Shown: one piece after another, positions 17,044 to 23,690 of the stretch
How the letters are laid out: the number at the start of each line of letters is the position of its first letter
Position numbering within the stretch: the first letter of the stretch is position 1
Source of the DNA: a virus
IMG/VR virus record: IMGVR_UViG_3300040960_002556
Coordinates: 1 to 35,780 of that record
DNA: 35,780 nucleotides
Strand: one strand, 5' to 3'
Made by a program: the position numbers and the translations under genes
The notes under the pieces: model-generated
The model's database searches: none
What the model saw: only the letters and a program-made list of their open reading frames with translations
What the model was told of the DNA's origin: nothing

Positions 17044-17673
17044 TTAGCCCTCCATAGCAGCGAGGAAGAACTCGCGGTCAGTGGTTCGAATCGTGTTAAG
17101 AGCCTCGGAGAAGCTGATCGACTTCTCCGCTGCAAGCTGCTTCGCGCGGTCAGCGAGGGTCTCGCGGTTGATCTGCTCACCGCTGGCGCCGTGACCGACC
17201 TCGCGGAGAGAGACGACAGAACCTGCCTTGCGCTCGTTGAACATCGCCCAGAATGCGTCGTCGCCGCTCTGCGCTTGGTTCCAAGCCTTCTCGGCGAGTG
17301 CGACCTCGGCGGGAGAGATCCGACCGGAGCGGACGAGCTCGTCGACGGCGCCCTGGCGCTTGACGCTCTGGTTCTCCTCACGGAGAGCGGTGAGCTGCTC
17401 GCGAAGAGTGGAGACCTCGGCGAGAAGGAGAGCAGAACCTTCGCTCATCGCGTAGTTCTTCTTCTCCATCATCTCTTCCTTGTCCTCATCCTCGGCGAGG
17501 CTCTTCTTCTCCTCGTCCTCGGCCATCTCTTTCTTGTCCTCTTCCTCGGCGAGCTCTTTGGGCTCTTCCTCGGTAAGACGACTCTCCATCTCGGCGACCA
17601 TCGCCATCTTCTGAAGCAAGAGATCGACGAGGTCGTCCCGCTCCATCTTCATCAGGTTCTCACGGGTCTCCAT
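17044..17673 (-). CDS. Nested scaffold protein from an internal start, 209 aa
   Basis: In frame with the protease ORF, ATG at 17673 (METRENLMKMERDD) is preceded by GAGGAGGT with 7 nt spacing, one of the strongest ribosome binding sites in the late operon. It lies directly where the protease domain ends (SVDRVLLTEEVN). The product would contain the acidic repeats and the coiled coil, the expected scaffold content. This matches the nested layout known for Mu I/Z and lambda C/Nu3. The start is inferred from sequence. Confidence 0.7.
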   Translation of the reverse strand: METRENLMKMERDDLVDLLLQKMAMVAEMESRLTEEEPKELAEEEDKKEMAEDEEKKSLAEDEDKEEMMEKKNYAMSEGSALLLAEVSTLREQLTALREENQSVKRQGAVDELVRSGRISPAEVALAEKAWNQAQSGDDAFWAMFNERKAGSVVSLREVGHGASGEQINRETLADRAKQLAAEKSISFSEALNTIRTTDREFFLAAMEG

Positions 17674-19023
17674 GAGGTTAACCTCCTCGGTTAGTAGAAC
17701 ACGATCGACCGAGCTCGCAGTCTGCTGCGGTCGAGGGGTAAGAGTGACAGCGAGAAGTTGAGCGCCTCCTGTGGGAGCTCCGCTCTCTCTCGCGTAGACT
17801 TCGCCCAGAACAAACTCTGGAGACGACCAGAGAGAGCCTTGAGCTTCCGCGACTGTTTTAAGTCCGCGCTCGTTATAAGCGGGGATAGCGATCAAACACT
17901 CACCATCCTCGGAGAGGCGAAGATCGACGATCTCGCCGAGCGCTCCTCCGGTTTCAGGAGTGTTTGATCCGTATGAGGGAGAGCTCTGGTGATTCCAGTC
18001 GATGATTACTGGGTCGCTCTCTTTGCGTGCCTGGTAGACGCGGACGATCTCCGCGAGCATTGAAGGCGTAACTTCGGCGATCGTCTCACCGCTCATCCGA
18101 GAAGCGACGGTGCCAGCGCGGAGCGTGACGAATGGGCGCCCAAGCTGCTGACCATCTTCGACGACGACGGTGAGGCCATCGAGGTCGATCTCCTCCGCTT
18201 CGGAGAAGGTGAAAGCTCTTTCTGTAAGTGTCTTCTCATCAGCTGCGTTCATCTGTCCGACTACCTTTCTCGCCCAAGCGAATCCCGCGTCGCCGCCCCA
18301 CCCTTGCCAGGCTTGCCAGCCTTTTCCTTGTTCGTCCCAAGTCTCGCCCTTCTTATCGATCTCGTGTCGCGTGAAGTACGCGAGCATGCGACGGACGGTC
18401 TCCGGAGAGAGCTCGAGGCCGTTCTTAAGATCGCGAGCTCGCGCGATTCCAACCGCTGTCATCCCTCGCTGTGACTCCGGTTTCTCCGCGCGTACCTGCA
18501 AGGCGCGCGCCGCTGCTTCTTGAGCACCCTTTGGAGGCTTGAAGTCGATGTGGGCATATTTCTTGGGGAGCTCCGCCATCTTCTCGCTCGCCTCTTTCGC
18601 CCTGTGTTGAGGGTGATCTTTTGGGAGAAGGTCGAGGTCGGTGTCATAAGCCTCTTTTCGCTGTCCAGTCCCGACCAGTTTCAGGAAGGCTTTGACGCGC
18701 GCGAGCGCCCACTGATCGCGAGAGGTGACCGACGGACGGTGAGAGGTCGAGAAGGCTCCAGCTCCGCGCCGATAAACAGCCTTGAGCATGCCAAGATCAA
18801 CACGACGGCCCTTCGCCTCGTGCTTCTCGTTATGCTCGTCGCGCATATTCTCCAGCGCCTTCTCGGTTCGATCCGAGACCTCGATGGAGCCGCGTGTTCC
18901 GGATGCGGAGCCCTTCGGATTCGTCTTCGATCCGGTCCGCTGATCTCGCTTAGGAGCGGGAGTCTTCGGATCATCCTTGCGACGACGCTCCGCGAGGCGC
19001 CTGGCTTTCCGCTTGAAGCTCAT
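17044..19023 (-). CDS. Maturation protease-scaffold fusion with two extra N-terminal domains, 659 aa
   Basis: Residues 75-140 (VYRRGAGAFSTSHRP, SRDQWALARVKAFLK, LLPKDHP) and 190-258 (SPETVRRMLAYFTRHEIDKKG, GWGGDAGFAWARK) are small domains often attached to phage structural enzymes. Residues about 290-440 resemble the Mu gpI prohead protease, with His345 in IIDWNH and Ser400/Ser401 in SLWSSPEF as candidate catalytic residues. Residues 451-659 are scaffold-like: a highly charged Glu/Lys region (EEEPKELAEEEDKKEMAEDEE) then a coiled coil (LAEVSTLREQLTALREENQ). The enzyme would trim scaffold during prohead maturation. The gene lies between portal and cement. A nested start gives the scaffold alone. 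Confidence 0.8.
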   Translation of the reverse strand: MSFKRKARRLAERRRKDDPKTPAPKRDQRTGSKTNPKGSASGTRGSIEVSDRTEKALENMRDEHNEKHEAKGRRVDLGMLKAVYRRGAGAFSTSHRPSVTSRDQWALARVKAFLKLVGTGQRKEAYDTDLDLLPKDHPQHRAKEASEKMAELPKKYAHIDFKPPKGAQEAAARALQVRAEKPESQRGMTAVGIARARDLKNGLELSPETVRRMLAYFTRHEIDKKGETWDEQGKGWQAWQGWGGDAGFAWARKVVGQMNAADEKTLTERAFTFSEAEEIDLDGLTVVVEDGQQLGRPFVTLRAGTVASRMSGETIAEVTPSMLAEIVRVYQARKESDPVIIDWNHQSSPSYGSNTPETGGALGEIVDLRLSEDGECLIAIPAYNERGLKTVAEAQGSLWSSPEFVLGEVYARESGAPTGGAQLLAVTLTPRPQQTASSVDRVLLTEEVNLMETRENLMKMERDDLVDLLLQKMAMVAEMESRLTEEEPKELAEEEDKKEMAEDEEKKSLAEDEDKEEMMEKKNYAMSEGSALLLAEVSTLREQLTALREENQSVKRQGAVDELVRSGRISPAEVALAEKAWNQAQSGDDAFWAMFNERKAGSVVSLREVGHGASGEQINRETLADRAKQLAAEKSISFSEALNTIRTTDREFFLAAMEG

Positions 19024-20441
19024 TTGATCCCTCTCTTCATCGCGCGATAACGCTCTGAAAGAGCGGTCGCTCCTCCACCGAGACCAGCGCTGACGCGGTC
19101 GAAGTAAGAGCGCGCCGCTTCTTCTGGGAGCTCACCCGCGCCGATCCGCTCTCTGATCGCGCGCTCAAGATCGTCCTCTGGAGTGAGGAGACCGAACTGG
19201 ACCAGCGGAGCGAGAGCGGTGAGGCTCTCCGCGAGCTCGTCAGCATCAAGACCAGAGTGGACGAGTCGAGGGAGCTGGGAGGGTGAACACTCTCCGTAGT
19301 TCCATCGCAGAAGGCGCCCGATTGTCCCGCCGCCTCTCCGATCCATCCCGCCGACGGAAGAGGAGATCATGTCGCAGAGATTGAGCGCGGATCGACGGAA
19401 AACAGAGAGGTGAACTTCGCCGACGCTCCTCGATCCCGTGTCCGTGGTTCCGAGATTCATAAACGAAGCAAGGAAGGCCATCGAGAGCTGGTGATCGCAC
19501 TCTTTGATGGTGGCGAGCGCGTGAGAGCTGTCGAGCTTTTGCTCGCCGAAGGTCTGGAAGGAGACGACCGGATTATCGACGAGGAAGCTCTGCTCTTGTG
19601 CGATATACGCTTGAGCTTGCGCCGCCGCGCGGTCGATCATCTCATCGATATCGGTATCAGTCAGTCCAGCCGCTTCAGCCGCCGACCGATCGACAGCGAC
19701 GCGAGGAGTCGCGACAGCCCAACGCTCCATACCAACGCCGAGAAGGTTCGCGGTTCTTTGCTTGAATCGCCACCACCACCACGCAGGACGAAGAAGGCCG
19801 CGCCCCTCGAAGTTTGAGCCGGTGCGGTTCAGGGTGAGGAGGAGCAGCTTAGAAGCTGGGATCGGCTCCGGTGGGAGAGTGTTCCCGCGGAGCTGCTGAC
19901 AGACCGCTTCGAGGGTCTGACCGTCGAGCGACTCCCAGCGTAAATGCGCTGAAGGCTCGCGGTCGGCGTAGAGGTCGAGCCAGACGCGCGGCGTCCCGTT
20001 CTCGTCGTCGGCGATCTTGTAGATCTCTTCCGCGTAACGGTAGCCGATCGGCGCGAACTCCCAGAGATATTGCAGCTGCTCTTCCCAAGAGAGAGACATC
20101 ATCCCTGGATAACCGTCGAGCCCCCAACATTCGTTGGCATATCGCGCGAACTCTTTCGACTGCGCGTCGTCCTCGTCGCCTGGTATCCATCGCCAAGACG
20201 CCTCAAGAAGGGTCTGCTTCAAGACTCGCCAAGAAGCTTGAATCACTGGATCAGTCGAGAGCATCTCCTCCGCTTCGCGTACCCACTGAAGACCAGTGAG
20301 GCGAAGGTTCTGCTCTTTGCCGGTGATTTGTCCGCCGGAGAGGTAGGTTCCGGTGATCCCTCGCGCGCCGAGAGGGGGAAGCGCTGGAGCGCCCTGATAG
20401 GGCAGATCGCGCCTTCTTTGATAGCCTGTCTTGTACGACAT
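19020..20441 (-). CDS. Portal protein, DUF935 / Mu gp29-like, 473 aa
   Basis: The sequence has the features of the Mu-type portal family: an N-terminal DPVIQASWRVLKQTLLEASWRWIPGD, then GYRYAEEIYKI, a central PASKLLLLTLNRTGSNFEGRGLLRPAWWWWRFKQ, and LSMAFLASFMNLGTTDTGSRSVGEVHLSVF. It forms the dodecameric channel through which the terminase packages DNA. I place the start at 20441 (MSYKTGY) because GGAGG lies 4 nt upstream; an in-frame ATG at 20453 would put the ribosome binding site inside the gene. It is the first gene of the late operon and its stop overlaps the protease start. Confidence 0.88.
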   Translation of the reverse strand: MSYKTGYQRRRDLPYQGAPALPPLGARGITGTYLSGGQITGKEQNLRLTGLQWVREAEEMLSTDPVIQASWRVLKQTLLEASWRWIPGDEDDAQSKEFARYANECWGLDGYPGMMSLSWEEQLQYLWEFAPIGYRYAEEIYKIADDENGTPRVWLDLYADREPSAHLRWESLDGQTLEAVCQQLRGNTLPPEPIPASKLLLLTLNRTGSNFEGRGLLRPAWWWWRFKQRTANLLGVGMERWAVATPRVAVDRSAAEAAGLTDTDIDEMIDRAAAQAQAYIAQEQSFLVDNPVVSFQTFGEQKLDSSHALATIKECDHQLSMAFLASFMNLGTTDTGSRSVGEVHLSVFRRSALNLCDMISSSVGGMDRRGGGTIGRLLRWNYGECSPSQLPRLVHSGLDADELAESLTALAPLVQFGLLTPEDDLERAIRERIGAGELPEEAARSYFDRVSAGLGGGATALSERYRAMKRGIK

Positions 20442-20462
20442 AGAACCTCCCAAGTGTTCAGT

Positions 20463-20491
20463 ACCATAATTTCGTTCAGTATGAGAGACAA
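20463..20491 (-). promoter_or_regulatory. Candidate sigma70-like promoter for the late operon
   Basis: On the minus strand, TTGTCT (20491-20486) and TATGGT (20468-20463) are separated by exactly 17 nt, matching the -35 and -10 consensus at four of six positions each. The predicted start lies only about 15 nt before the portal ribosome binding site. On the plus strand, CATAAT (20465-20470) is a possible -10 for terL, so opposing elements overlap. The 8-bp direct repeats GTTCAGTA at 20456-20463 and 20474-20481 could be activator half-sites. Confidence 0.45.
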
Positions 20492-20498
20492 TGATCCT

Positions 20499-21860
20499 AT
20501 GAAGCTCAACCCATTACAGAAGGATTTGGTTCGCGCTCTCGTCGATGAAGAGACCTTCATCGCGGTCCGCGCCGGATGGGGATCAGGTAAGACCAGCGCG
20601 CTGGTCTTCGGTCTGCTCATGATGAGCAAGCTCCGCCCTGGCTCGTCGTCTCTGCTCATCACTGACACGGCTCCGAGATATCGGACCGTCCTAGCACCCG
20701 AGATAGAGAAGTGGCTTGGCCCGCTTGGCTGGCAGTGGAATCAACTGAAGGGGACGTGGACCGATCCCTCGACGGGCTCTTCGGTCTGGTGTCGCGCATA
20801 CTTCAGACCAGGCACGCGCGACTCGTCACACAACCCACTTGAGGGTATCAACGTCAGCGGCGCCGCCTTCATCGATGAAGCCCAGACGATGAACGAAGAG
20901 GTCGCCCAGAAGGCGCTTGGTCGTCTTCGATCTGGACCCTCGCCGATTCTCGTTATGGTCGGCCTACCAGTCGCCGATGCCTGGTGGGTCCGGATGGCGG
21001 AAGATAACGGTTGCCAGCCGATCTACCACACAAGCTACGCGAACAAGCGCAATCTCTCCGCCGCTTGGTTCAAGGCGACCGAAGCGCTCCCCCCTGAAGA
21101 GCGCGCGGCGATGATCATGAATGAACCGCGTCCGCCGACGGGAACCGTATATCCCGAATGGTCGGAGGAGAATATCGTCGACGGTTGGAAGTACAAGCCG
21201 ACGATGGAGGGGAGAATCGCGGTTGACTGGGGATTCCGTAAACCATCCGTCCTCATTATCGCGCATGATCCAGATCTCGGAGCGGACATCATCTGCGGAG
21301 AGCTGAACCCTCATGAGGTGACGCTCGAAGAGCTCGCGCGGTTAATCCTCAACATCGCTTGGCCAAGGAAGCACAAGGCGAGCGCGCCTGGTCCGCGTAT
21401 CTGGCTCGACGCGGGATGCGGTGACAAAGCGGGCGCCGCTCGAAACGATCAGACCGCCCTCTCCTCGTTCCGCGTCCTCTCCGGAGCTCCGCCGCGCGGT
21501 ATCGGTCTGCGTCTCCGTCATACGACTTCGCCGGTCCGCGTCGACATCATCAACGGAGTGCAGCGCCTCAAGCGCTCGATCTGGCGACGGAACTATCGAG
21601 TCACTCGCGAGGTCTGGGAAGCTGGACGCAAGGCGAGCGGGAACAGTCTGCGGAAAGCGCTGGAGAGCTATCGGTGGGATAAACGCAAAGAGTCGCCAGT
21701 GAAGGACGGCAGAGAAGACCCGCTGGACGCTCTCCGCTATGACTGCATCATGTGGAGGTGGAACGACGACGAGGCTCTTGAGAAGAAGGAGAAGCCGCGC
21801 CGCTCCTACTCTCCACCGAAGAAGACGCGGAAGCCTTGGGAAGGCGCCGGAGGCTTCTAG
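20499..21860 (+). CDS. terL: Terminase large subunit, 453 aa
   Basis: The protein has an ATPase with Walker A AGWGSGKT (residues 25-32) and Walker B FIDEAQ (124-129), then a nuclease domain with Asp243 in AVDWGFRKPS and Asp304/Asp309 in IWLDAGCGDKAG; the C-terminus includes EDPLDALRYD. It translocates DNA into the prohead through the portal and cuts the concatemer. The frame is open far upstream into the portal antisense; I choose ATG 20499 because GAGAG lies about 11 nt before it. ATG 20481 would add six residues and has no clear site. It is alone on the plus strand, divergent from the portal and distant from terS. Confidence 0.92.
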   Translation: MKLNPLQKDLVRALVDEETFIAVRAGWGSGKTSALVFGLLMMSKLRPGSSSLLITDTAPRYRTVLAPEIEKWLGPLGWQWNQLKGTWTDPSTGSSVWCRAYFRPGTRDSSHNPLEGINVSGAAFIDEAQTMNEEVAQKALGRLRSGPSPILVMVGLPVADAWWVRMAEDNGCQPIYHTSYANKRNLSAAWFKATEALPPEERAAMIMNEPRPPTGTVYPEWSEENIVDGWKYKPTMEGRIAVDWGFRKPSVLIIAHDPDLGADIICGELNPHEVTLEELARLILNIAWPRKHKASAPGPRIWLDAGCGDKAGAARNDQTALSSFRVLSGAPPRGIGLRLRHTTSPVRVDIINGVQRLKRSIWRRNYRVTREVWEAGRKASGNSLRKALESYRWDKRKESPVKDGREDPLDALRYDCIMWRWNDDEALEKKEKPRRSYSPPKKTRKPWEGAGGF

Positions 21861-22369
21861 CTCTTATCCTCTCCTCCAAAGACATCGTCGAGCGACGATC
21901 TCTTAGGGAGCGGCGTCATCGTCGCTGGGATCTGCGGAGCTCGTTCGCCTGGTATCCATCGCGCGACCTCTTCTGGCATCGAGCGCTCGTCCGCCAGCGC
22001 CGCGAGCTCGCCGAGTCGCTTGTCCTCTGCGAACACGGAGAGCTTGGAGATAACCAACGCCTGAAGCCCTTCATGTTGCTTCCGAAGGATATCCTTATCG
22101 ATCTGCGCATCGCGGAGCCGAGCGATGAGCGTGTTTCGATCGTCGGAGAGCTCTTCAATCTGCCCCTTCAGCGCGGCGACGTCATCGGGATCGCGACCGA
22201 CGAAGATTGAGATCGCCATCGAGATCGAGCCGACGAGCATACCTATGATCGAGGTGATAAGGTCTTTGTTCTTGTCTGGGATCTCCAAGAACGTGAGAAA
22301 AAAAATCAGCCCCACGACCATCGTCAAGAAGATCAGTGAGGCTAACCAAGAGCGCGCGGATTTTGACAT
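21857..22369 (-). CDS. Membrane protein with two transmembrane segments and coiled coil, 170 aa
   Basis: Residues about 8-28 (WLASLIFLTMVVGLIFFLTFL) and 38-58 (ITSIIGMLVGSISMAISIFVG) are transmembrane, joined by a short polar loop. A coiled coil follows (LKGQIEELSDDRNTLIARLRDAQIDKDILRKQH) and the rest is soluble, ending LDDVFGGEDKS. This could be a holin-like or envelope-remodelling protein, but it is in the block with SSB rather than the lysis genes. AGGGGGA precedes the ATG by about 5 nt. Its stop is convergent with terL, the two stops sharing CTAG at 21857-21860. Confidence 0.7.
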   Translation of the reverse strand: MSKSARSWLASLIFLTMVVGLIFFLTFLEIPDKNKDLITSIIGMLVGSISMAISIFVGRDPDDVAALKGQIEELSDDRNTLIARLRDAQIDKDILRKQHEGLQALVISKLSVFAEDKRLGELAALADERSMPEEVARWIPGERAPQIPATMTPLPKRSSLDDVFGGEDKS

Positions 22370-22392
22370 GAGATCCCCCTATCTGTGGAGGC

Positions 22393-22473
22393 TCACTCTA
22401 CTCTTCTTCGTCTTTTCCGACGAGGCCGCGCGGCGATCCAGAGCGCGAAGGCTAAAAGAAGACCGTTGCTCAT
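22393..22473 (-). CDS. Candidate 26-aa membrane miniprotein
   Basis: This very short ORF (MSNGLLLAFALWIAARPRRK...) has one hydrophobic helix followed by a strongly basic tail (RPRRKRRRR). Its ATG overlaps the stop of the preceding gene as ATGA, and GGGGAG lies a few nt upstream, so it looks translated. The layout, a short helix with an Arg-rich end, resembles small phage membrane toxins, antiholins or positioning peptides. The region would otherwise be a 100-nt gap in a tightly packed block. Chance occurrence cannot be excluded. Confidence 0.45.
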   Translation of the reverse strand: MSNGLLLAFALWIAARPRRKRRRRVE

Positions 22474-23096
22474 CCCTCTCCCCTTTGAAGGTTCAAAGCT
22501 TTCTCGACCGCACGAGCGAGCTCCGCATCTATCAACTTTTCCGGTTGTCCCTTTGGTGCGATATTGATCACCTTTTTCTGCTTATCTATGAACTCCGCGT
22601 AGATCTGCTTTTGGAAGGCTGACAAGCCTTGTATCGGGTCGACCTCTTCATCCTCGTCTTCTAGCGGATCTGGATTCTCGACGATCTCTTCTGGCAGATC
22701 TGGATTCTCGTTGAGTTCAAGTCTCCGCTTACTCTCTAACAAATCGCATTCTCGAAGCATAGAAGCTGCGGTCTCCTCTGGAGCGAGGAGAAGAGCGCGA
22801 GTGACCGCACGAGAGGACTCCATCTCTGACACGCCTTGTAGCGGATCGAACTCTTCATCCTGATCTTCTGGCGGATCTGGATTCTCGTTGAGCTCACGTC
22901 TCCGCTTACTCTCTAACCGTTCGAGCCCTAAGCTGACTGCTATCCTGTAAACGTCTGTCAGTTCAGCAGAGCCGGATGGAGAGAGCTCCGCATTTCCAGC
23001 GACCCACTCCAAGAGGAGTTCGGCGCGCGTTCTTATGTTCTTATGGATCCGAACTTGAAGCATCTCTTGCTTAGGTGCGACTCGCTTCCTGGTCAT
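22470..23096 (-). CDS. Ribbon-helix-helix-like protein with duplicated acidic segment, 208 aa
   Basis: Residues 10-62 fit a ribbon-helix-helix DNA-binding domain: strand MLQVRI, helix IRTRAELLLEWVA, second helix LTDVYRIAVSLGLERLE. Two related acidic segments follow: ESKRRRELNENPDPPEDQDEEFDPLQG (62-88) and ESKRRLELNENPDLPEE...EDEDEEVDPIQG (121-157), separated by a helical stretch. The very high Asp/Glu content could mimic DNA or bind basic proteins. The start overlaps the stop upstream (ATGA at 23093). It is in the SSB block, so a role in replication or its control is plausible but unproven. Confidence 0.65.
   Translation of the reverse strand: MTRKRVAPKQEMLQVRIHKNIRTRAELLLEWVAGNAELSPSGSAELTDVYRIAVSLGLERLESKRRRELNENPDPPEDQDEEFDPLQGVSEMESSRAVTRALLLAPEETAASMLRECDLLESKRRLELNENPDLPEEIVENPDPLEDEDEEVDPIQGLSAFQKQIYAEFIDKQKKVINIAPKGQPEKLIDAELARAVEKALNLQRGEG
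22630..22918. repeat. Imperfect intragenic duplication encoding the acidic segments
   Basis: Two related DNA stretches, about 22630-22739 and 22835-22918, share long near-identical runs (for example GGATCTGGATTCTCG and CTCCGCTTACTCTCTAA). The first has an additional internal copy of the GGATCTGGATTCTCG element. They encode the two ESKRR...DPxQG segments of the 208-aa protein. Confidence 0.7.
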
Positions 23097-23374
23097 GATC
23101 CCTCCCCTACGAGCTCCGCGACGATCAGTCGATCGAGATAGTCGACTTGCTTCGCCCAGGCGTCTCTCTGTTTGATCGCCGCGTTCTTCTTTGCCTTGAG
23201 AATCTGTGGGCTCTCCCCCTCGACGAGTTCGCGCGCCTCGATCATCCCTTGGGTGATCTGGGCGACGACGATCTCCTCGACTGGCGTTCCCTGGTTCAGT
23301 AGCTGACCAGCGATCCGAACGATCAGCTCGAGGGAGTGATACGCGGTCTCTCTTGGGTCGACTCTATCTTCCAT
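23093..23374 (-). CDS. Hypothetical protein, 93 aa
   Basis: The ORF begins MEDRVDPRETAYHSLELIVRIAGQLL and is predicted to be almost entirely helical, with a Lys/Arg-rich middle (LKAKKNAAIKQRDAWAKQVDYLDRLI). I choose ATG 23374 because AGGAG lies 7 nt upstream; the frame is open 12 codons further to 23410. It overlaps the SSB stop by 11 nt, and its own stop overlaps the next start (ATGA), so it belongs to the SSB operon. I do not recognise a family. Confidence 0.65.
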   Translation of the reverse strand: MEDRVDPRETAYHSLELIVRIAGQLLNQGTPVEEIVVAQITQGMIEARELVEGESPQILKAKKNAAIKQRDAWAKQVDYLDRLIVAELVGEGS

Positions 23375-23690
23375 GAGAGCGCTCCTCTCGGTCGAGGAAG
23401 CGGACGTCATAAGCGACGACGCGCCAGTCCTTCCGCTTCATCCCCTCCTTTTCCCATTCGTTGCTTTTGAGGCGACCGCGCACGAAGACGCGAGCCCCTT
23501 TGCGAAGATAGCGCTCGCAAGTCTGGGCAGCTGCGCTCCAGACTTCGACCCGATGCCACTCGGTCTTCTTCTGCTCTCCCTTGCCGATCGAGGTCGCGAC
23601 AGAGAGGACGCAAAACTCTTTACCCGCTGCGGTCCGCTTCAGTTCAGGGTCTTGGCCTAGACGACCAAGAAGGACAACATCATTAACCAA
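23364..23690 (-). CDS. ssb: Single-stranded DNA-binding protein, 108 aa
   Basis: The sequence fits the bacterial OB-fold SSB: VNDVVLLGRLGQDPELKRT at the N-terminus, FCVLSVAT, TEWHRVEVW, then CERYLRKGARVFVRGRLKSNEWE and WRVVAYDVRFLD. It coats single-stranded DNA in replication and recombination. The C-terminus ends DREERSHGR with no acidic DDDIPF-type tip, so the usual partner-recruiting tail is missing. The best start is a TTG at 23690, five nt after AAAGGGGGA, giving the normal SSB N-terminus; ATG 23741 would add 17 residues unlike SSB. It overlaps the stop of the GHKL gene. Confidence 0.85.
   Translation of the reverse strand: MVNDVVLLGRLGQDPELKRTAAGKEFCVLSVATSIGKGEQKKTEWHRVEVWSAAAQTCERYLRKGARVFVRGRLKSNEWEKEGMKRKDWRVVAYDVRFLDREERSHGR

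Noticed and set aside
18170-19050. Plus-strand ORFs (117 aa and 176 aa) opposite the protease gene
   Set aside because: Both are antisense to the conserved protease N-terminal domains and have no recognisable features of their own.
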